6,360 nucleotides of DNA. It comes from Ilumatobacteraceae bacterium. Lineage in GTDB: Bacteria; Actinomycetota; Acidimicrobiia; Acidimicrobiales; Ilumatobacteraceae. The position numbers and the translations under genes were made by a program. The stretch is taken from assembly GCA_025464045.1 (NCBI GenBank), contig JAODBQ010000662.1, positions 1 to 6,360 of the forward strand, read 5' to 3'. Below the pieces are notes generated by a model, which had not been told where the DNA came from, did no database searches, and saw only the letters and a program-made list of their open reading frames with translations. Below, in pieces: positions 1 to 3,384 of this stretch; position 1 is the first letter of the stretch, and each line of letters begins with the position of its first letter.

Positions 1-1
1 G

Positions 2-1027
2 CCCGGTGCCGGGATCGGCCTGGCTGCGCCGACGATCCTGGCCCATGGCGATGACGGCCTGAAGTCGCGCTTCCTGCTGCCGATCCTCACCGGCGAGCAC
101 AGCTGGTGCCAGCTGTTCAGCGAGCCGAGCAACGGCTCCGACCTCGCGGGCCTCACCACGCGGGCGGACCTCGACGGTGACGAGTGGGTGATCAACGGGC
201 AGAAGCTGTGGAGCACGAGCGCGCACCACGCCGACTACGGGCTCCTCCTGGCGCGCACGGACTTCGATGTCCCCAAGCACAAGGGGATCACCGCGTTCGT
301 GCTGCCGATGCACCAGCCGGGGGTCGAGGCCCGTCCGCTGCTGCAGATGAACCGCCACTCGTCGTTCAACGAGGTGTTCATCACCGACGCCCGGATCCCC
401 GGCGACCACGTCATCGGTCAACCGGGCGAGGGATGGCGGGTGGCGCTCACCACGTTGGCCTTCGAGCGGCGGTTCGGTTCCGTTCGGCGCACGCCGCGCG
501 ACAAGGCGGCGGGTCGGGCGGTCGCCGAGGCGGAGGCGGAGGCGGACGAGTACTTCGCGACGTACTCGTGGTACCCGCAGCGCGCCGGCCGCACCGACCT
601 CGCCGTGCCGCGCGCCCAGGCGAACGGCTCGTCGCGCGACCCGCTCGTGCGCGGCGGGTTGGCGTCGCTGCTGTCGATGCAGCGCGCCCACCAGCTCACC
701 GCGCAGCGTGCCGCGGCGGCACTGGCGCGGGGCGTCAGCCCCGGGGCCACCGGGTCGCTGGGCAAGCTCGGGCTGAGCAACGTCGCCCGGGCAGCGGCGG
801 ACGTGCACAGCGCGATCATCGGTGCGGACGGGATGCTCACCGGTGCCGACGGCGACGCGGTCGTCGCCGAGGTCCTGATCTCCGTGCCGGCCCAGTCCAT
901 CGCCGGTGGTACCGACGAGATCCAGCACAACATCATCGGTGAGCAGCTGCTCGGCCTGCCCCGCGAACCAGCGGTCGATCGGGACATGCCGTTCCGCGAG
1001 ATCCGCCGTGGTGGTACTGCCTCCTGA
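2..1027 (+). CDS. Acyl-CoA dehydrogenase, C-terminal part (5' end outside window)
   Basis: This is an FAD-dependent acyl-CoA dehydrogenase, which oxidises an acyl-CoA to the 2,3-enoyl-CoA and passes electrons to electron-transfer flavoprotein in the cytoplasm. The frame is open from base 2, so 341 residues are visible; the family is usually about 380-400 long, so roughly 50 N-terminal residues are missing. The GTG at 188 is internal, because family sequence continues upstream of it: the flavin/substrate motif WCQLFSEPSNGSDLAGL at visible residues 35-51, followed by NGQKLWSTSAHHADYGLLLARTD. The C-terminal signature AGGTDEIQHNIIGEQLLGLP (from residue 301) is typical of actinobacterial FadE-type enzymes. 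The position equivalent to MCAD Glu376 is Gly302, but LAFERRF puts Glu155 where isovaleryl-CoA dehydrogenase has its catalytic Glu254, so the enzyme is probably active. A Glu/Ala and WYPQRAGR segment (about residues 174-205) lengthens the helical domain. The substrate cannot be read from the sequence. Confidence 0.95.
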   Translation, partial: PGAGIGLAAPTILAHGDDGLKSRFLLPILTGEHSWCQLFSEPSNGSDLAGLTTRADLDGDEWVINGQKLWSTSAHHADYGLLLARTDFDVPKHKGITAFVLPMHQPGVEARPLLQMNRHSSFNEVFITDARIPGDHVIGQPGEGWRVALTTLAFERRFGSVRRTPRDKAAGRAVAEAEAEADEYFATYSWYPQRAGRTDLAVPRAQANGSSRDPLVRGGLASLLSMQRAHQLTAQRAAAALARGVSPGATGSLGKLGLSNVARAAADVHSAIIGADGMLTGADGDAVVAEVLISVPAQSIAGGTDEIQHNIIGEQLLGLPREPAVDRDMPFREIRRGGTAS

Positions 1028-1033
1028 TCGGCG

Positions 1034-1348
1034 TCAGGTCCACTCGATGTGGGCCCGCACGGCGCCGTGCTCGTCCAGCCAGCCCTTCTGCCCGGCGTAG
1101 GCCAACATCCCGGTGAAGCGCGCCGCCCAGTCCGCACCGACCCGGCCGGCTGCGAGGCGTTCCACGACGGTCGGTTCGATGGTCGCGTCGTCGCCGCTGA
1201 TCGTCCCGGCACCCGCCTTCGCGAGCGTCGCGGCCACCGCGGCGTGATCGACCCCACGCGCCTCGACGTGGAACTTCCCGCAGTCGTCGGGCTCCTCGAG
1301 CGTGAGCGCGGTCTCCCCGCCGGGGCCGGTCGCGACGAGGACGATCAT
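1034..1348 (-). CDS. Conserved-looking hypothetical protein, 104 aa, second gene of operon
   Basis: I do not recognise this family. The product is 104 residues, probably a soluble cytoplasmic protein: it has no signal peptide, membrane segment or Cys-pair motif (only Cys23 is present). The N-terminal half looks like a small alpha/beta unit (strand MIVLVAT, then GETALTLEEPDD and KFHVEARGVDHAAVAATLAKAG). The C-terminal half looks helical with aromatic positions (VGADWAARFTGMLAYAGQKGWLDEHGAVRAHIEWT). It is considered real because its ATG overlaps the stop of the upstream acetyltransferase gene as ATGA, the usual sign of translational coupling, and because it ends 6 bases from the convergent dehydrogenase stop, leaving no wasted space. 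Its start lacks a strong Shine-Dalgarno of its own (only a CAGG-like stretch close to the ATG), consistent with translation by ribosomes finishing the upstream gene. A role linked to the acetyltransferase is inference from the coupling only. Confidence 0.75.
   Translation of the reverse strand: MIVLVATGPGGETALTLEEPDDCGKFHVEARGVDHAAVAATLAKAGAGTISGDDATIEPTVVERLAAGRVGADWAARFTGMLAYAGQKGWLDEHGAVRAHIEWT
1037..1055 (+). terminator. Weak hairpin after the dehydrogenase stop
   Basis: GGTCCAC (1037-1043) and GTGGGCC (1049-1055) pair over 7 bp with one G-U and a 5-base loop, starting 10 bases after the dehydrogenase TGA. It lies inside the 3' end of the opposing 104-aa gene. No T-run follows. The G-U becomes an A-C mismatch in minus-strand RNA, so if it acts at all it would serve the plus-strand transcript. 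Confidence 0.25.
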
Positions 1349-1677
1349 GCCTGCTGCCCCGCAGTGGCGGGCAGGTGGAACGCGGCGCGGTCCTCGGGGG
1401 CGACGAGGGCGAGGAGCTCGTCGGGACTGGCCGCGATGACGTCACGGACGAACCAGCACTGCGGCAGGACGGTGACCCCCTCCTCACGCACCGCCTCGAG
1501 TGCGGCGGTGACGAGCATGGTGCCGAGCCCGCGTCCACCGAACGCGGGGAGCGTCTCGGTGTGCGGGAAGACGAGCTTGCCCGCGTCGCGGCGGTACTCG
1601 GCGTAGCCGGCGAGCTCGTCGTCGACCATGATCTCGAACCGCTGCCGCTGCGGGTTGTCCTGGACGGTGATCGCCAT
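1345..1677 (-). CDS. Small GNAT-like N-acetyltransferase (NATD1/COG2388-type)
   Basis: This 110-residue protein looks like the minimal GNAT-like family that includes human NATD1 and bacterial COG2388 (Acetyltransf_CG). Such proteins hold an acetyl-CoA-binding core and little else, and their substrates are mostly unknown. Visible hallmarks in order: strand EIMVDDELAGYAEYRRDAGK (15-34); the VFPHTETLPAFGGRGLGTML segment (36-55), whose GGRGLG is the acyl-CoA pyrophosphate loop in R/Q-x-x-G-x-G/A form; helix VTAALEAVREEG; then VTVLPQCWFVRDVIAASPDE (68-87), in which Cys74 sits at the conserved P-x-C-x-F-V position. The frame stays open far upstream to 2229, but only the ATG at 1677 fits: family similarity begins there, the upstream translation is Arg-rich antisense of the neighbouring gene, and GGAAG lies 9 bases ahead of the ATG. 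Its last bases overlap the next gene as ATGA. The family call is made from motif memory, without a database search. Confidence 0.88.
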   Translation of the reverse strand: MAITVQDNPQRQRFEIMVDDELAGYAEYRRDAGKLVFPHTETLPAFGGRGLGTMLVTAALEAVREEGVTVLPQCWFVRDVIAASPDELLALVAPEDRAAFHLPATAGQQA

Positions 1678-1686
1678 GCGCACAGT

Positions 1687-1691
1687 CTTCC
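1687..1691 (-). promoter_or_regulatory. Candidate ribosome binding site for the GNAT gene
   Basis: Read on the minus strand these bases are GGAAG, a partial match to the Shine-Dalgarno core, with a 9-base spacer to the ATG at 1677. It helps to choose this start over upstream codons in the same open frame. Confidence 0.45.
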
Positions 1692-1702
1692 AGTGCCGTC
1701 GT

Positions 1703-1716
1703 CGGGTTGCCACCCG
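1703..1716. repeat. Short dyad in divergent intergenic region
   Basis: CGGGT and ACCCG are perfect 5-bp inverted arms around TGCC. As plus-strand RNA the stem could extend to 1699-1720 with two G-U pairs. It lies between two divergent starts, where a repressor operator or structured leader could sit, but arms this short arise often by chance in such GC-rich DNA. Confidence 0.25.
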
Positions 1717-1793
1717 GCGGGCCGGCCGGTTCTCACCGAGTTCCCAACGTGCCGCGTCGGATCCGCGTGCGCGCCATGGCACGATCGGGTCCG

Positions 1794-3260
1794 ATGGCGA
1801 ACCGCTCCACGCGCGACCGTTCGGCGCGCCAGCGCGCCGCCGTCGCTGCTCGCCGAGCGAACGCCCACCGCGGCGAGCCGCCCCCCGAGGAGCCCCGCCG
1901 TGGTCGCGGATGGGTGGTGGGCGTGGTCGTCTGCTCGCTCGTGCTCGTGGGCATCGTCGTGATCGCGCTGTCCAACAGCAAGGACTCGCCGTCCACCGCC
2001 GCCCCGAGCTCGGTGATGACGGCCACGCTCGTCGAGGGCGCGGACGGCGCCCTCCCGTTGTCCGCGACTCCGGTCGCCTACGCCGTGACGTACGAGCTGC
2101 AGAGCAGCGATGACGAGAGCACGTCCGACACCGTCGATCCCGCAGGCACCGTCGATCCCGCAGGCCCCGCCGATCCCGCAGGCACCACCAGCCCCGCAGC
2201 CACCGGATCCGCTGCAGCAGCTGCGGCATCCGACCGCACGTACACGACCTCGACCGAGTCGTTCCGCGTGCAGCGGCCGTTCCGCACGCACATCGACAGC
2301 ACGACCGGTGCGCCGCCTGGCGGCGACGTGCAGTGGTCGATCGTGTCCGATCTCGGGCGGTCGTCGTCGACGACCACCGGCGACGATCAGCCGAGCGTCG
2401 ACACGATCAGCCCGTCCGCGGGGATCGGCGACTGGCGCCTCGATGCCGTCCTGCCCGACCTCGTCGCCGACAAGACGTTCGTGCTGCGCGAGCGTCGGTC
2501 GTTGCTCGGTCGTGACTGCCAGGTCTACCGCACCGGCTCGCCACTCGAGAACTACCAGATCACCGCGCCGACCGACACGACGTACGCGGACGTGTGCATC
2601 GACGCGTCGGGGCTCGTGCTCGAGCAGGTGGCGGTCAGCGGCGGCGGCGTGCTGGAGCACCTCACCGCCACGGCGGTCGACACCGCACCGACGTTGACCG
2701 ACGACGACTTCGCGATCACCGGCGAACCGGCGTCCGTCGCCGACGGCGGGACGAGCCTCAGCCCGATCGGTGGCCCTCCGGCCGACGACTCGTACTGGGG
2801 GTTCGCCACCGTGCCGCCCGGCTACCAGCTGCTCGGCCGGTACACCTTGACCCAGAACGCCACGGATCAGAGCGCGGTGACGCCGGCGGGCACCGGCGGG
2901 ACGTCGACCGGGACCGGCGGCGCTGCCGATCCCACGGGTGCCGGGGGCACGGTGCCGTCCACCGACTTCGGGCCGACGACGGTGGTCACCAGCTACGTGG
3001 ACGTGTACACGAACGGCCCCGACACCATCGTCGTGATGCAGGGCCCGACGTCCGTCGAGCCGTCCGACGACAACCCGGGGAGCGACGCCACGTCGAGCGG
3101 GCTCGGCGCGGTGACCGTCGAATCCAAGCTCACCGGGACGCAGATCATGGCCCACCCGTCGGCGACGCCGGACTGGTTCGTCGAGGTGTCGGGCACCGTC
3201 GGCCGCAGCGCGCTGCTCGCAGCGACCGGCGGTCTGCAGCACGCGCCCGCACCGAGCTGA
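1794..3260 (+). CDS. Membrane-anchored exported protein, RseB/MucB- or LolA-like, 488 aa
   Basis: The product has a basic cytoplasmic tail (residues 1-38, rich in Arg/Ala), one transmembrane helix (about 39-59, GWVVGVVVCSLVLVGIVVIA) and a large exported part, so N-in/C-out topology is expected. There is no lipobox; Cys47 lies inside the helix. The exported part resembles RseB/MucB-type proteins: a beta-rich first domain with TESFRVQRPFRTHID (154-168) and LLGRDCQVYR...YADVCIDASGLVLEQVAV (238-281), then a second domain with a VPPGYQLLGRYTL motif (340-352), TTVVTSYVDVYTNGPDTIVV (395-414) and VEVSGTVGRSALLAATGG. Cys242 and Cys268 could form a disulfide. Low-complexity stretches (107-147, 354-394, 421-437) interrupt the domains, one with an 18-bp repeat. 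RseB-type proteins sense envelope stress and bind anti-sigma factors, but no sigma or anti-sigma gene is visible, so a lipid or lipoprotein carrier is an alternative. ATG 1794 was chosen over ATG 1776 and TTG 1707 because the compact MANRS basic start fits best; ATG 1776 remains possible. Confidence 0.85.
   Translation: MANRSTRDRSARQRAAVAARRANAHRGEPPPEEPRRGRGWVVGVVVCSLVLVGIVVIALSNSKDSPSTAAPSSVMTATLVEGADGALPLSATPVAYAVTYELQSSDDESTSDTVDPAGTVDPAGPADPAGTTSPAATGSAAAAAASDRTYTTSTESFRVQRPFRTHIDSTTGAPPGGDVQWSIVSDLGRSSSTTTGDDQPSVDTISPSAGIGDWRLDAVLPDLVADKTFVLRERRSLLGRDCQVYRTGSPLENYQITAPTDTTYADVCIDASGLVLEQVAVSGGGVLEHLTATAVDTAPTLTDDDFAITGEPASVADGGTSLSPIGGPPADDSYWGFATVPPGYQLLGRYTLTQNATDQSAVTPAGTGGTSTGTGGAADPTGAGGTVPSTDFGPTTVVTSYVDVYTNGPDTIVVMQGPTSVEPSDDNPGSDATSSGLGAVTVESKLTGTQIMAHPSATPDWFVEVSGTVGRSALLAATGGLQHAPAPS
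2133..2204 (+). repeat. 18-bp tandem repeat, three close copies plus one degenerate
   Basis: Unit GTCGATCCCGCAGGCACC occurs at 2133-2150, with near-identical copies at 2151-2168 (one change) and 2169-2186 (one change). A fourth, degenerate copy at 2187-2204 matches the third at 13 of 18 positions. It is in frame and encodes VDPAGT, VDPAGP, ADPAGT and TSPAAT (residues 114-137 of the membrane protein), part of a Pro/Ala/Gly-rich linker between the membrane-proximal strand and the next beta segment. The unit is a multiple of three, so copy-number change would keep the frame. Confidence 0.85.
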
Positions 3261-3273
3261 CGAATGAGCTCGG
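3252..3273 (+). terminator. Hairpin at the stop of the RseB-like gene, candidate terminator
   Basis: CCGAGCT (3252-3258) and AGCTCGG (3267-3273) are perfect 7-bp inverted arms around an 8-base loop that contains the end of the TGA stop (3258-3260). No T-run follows, so it is not a classical intrinsic terminator; U-less hairpins are common at gene ends in actinobacteria. It is symmetric, so it could also slow transcription coming from the convergent mutase gene. Confidence 0.4.
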
Positions 3274-3384
3274 CGTCCAGCCGATCCTCATCGCTGCCTC
3301 ACCCGCCAGCACGATGCCGCTCGTCCGACGGGGGTGCGTCGAGCTCGCTCTCGCGGGCACGTGGCCGCGGCTCGCGCGTCGCCG
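3261..3384. other. Convergent intergenic gap
   Basis: This is 124 bases between the stops of the RseB-like gene (plus) and icmF (minus). Apart from the right arm and most of the loop of the hairpin at its left edge, I see nothing convincing: there is no gene start with a ribosome site, no T-run terminator, and only short GC palindromes such as CGAGCTCG and CCGCGG. Plus-strand frames read through it, but their codons are Arg-rich and resemble neither neighbour. Confidence 0.6.

Larger units (their letters stand above)
1678..1793. promoter_or_regulatory. Divergent intergenic promoter region
   Basis: This 116-base gap separates the minus-strand acetyltransferase operon from the plus-strand membrane-protein gene, so both promoters should lie here or just inside the coding ends. 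On the minus strand, GGAAG (1687-1691) is a plausible ribosome binding site for the acetyltransferase. On the plus strand there is only a weak GGG (1787-1789) before the ATG at 1794. CACGAT at 1780-1785 resembles a degenerate actinobacterial -10 (T-A-N-N-N-T), with only A2 and T6 matching, and would give a nearly leaderless mRNA. No convincing -35 element is visible. A dyad, CGGGT-TGCC-ACCCG (1703-1716), and the GC palindrome CCGGCCGG (1722-1729) lie in the middle. The region is inferred from gene orientation; the individual elements are weak. Confidence 0.4.

Noticed and set aside
418..1257. Minus-strand 279-codon frame opposite the dehydrogenase
   Set aside because: It is antisense to clearly conserved dehydrogenase motifs and its own translation shows no family features.
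1722..1729. GC palindrome CCGGCCGG as an operator
   Set aside because: Such short palindromes are frequent in GC-rich DNA and no second copy or regulator gene supports it.
1678..2229. Upstream extension of the GNAT frame to 2229
   Set aside because: The extension is Arg/Trp-rich antisense of the RseB-like gene; GNAT similarity and a ribosome site place the start at 1677.
933..3242. Very long minus-strand open frame (769 codons) antisense to the RseB-like gene
   Set aside because: The translation is Arg/Gly/Ala-rich with no domain pattern, runs across three better-supported genes, and is expected by chance where stops are rare in GC-rich DNA.
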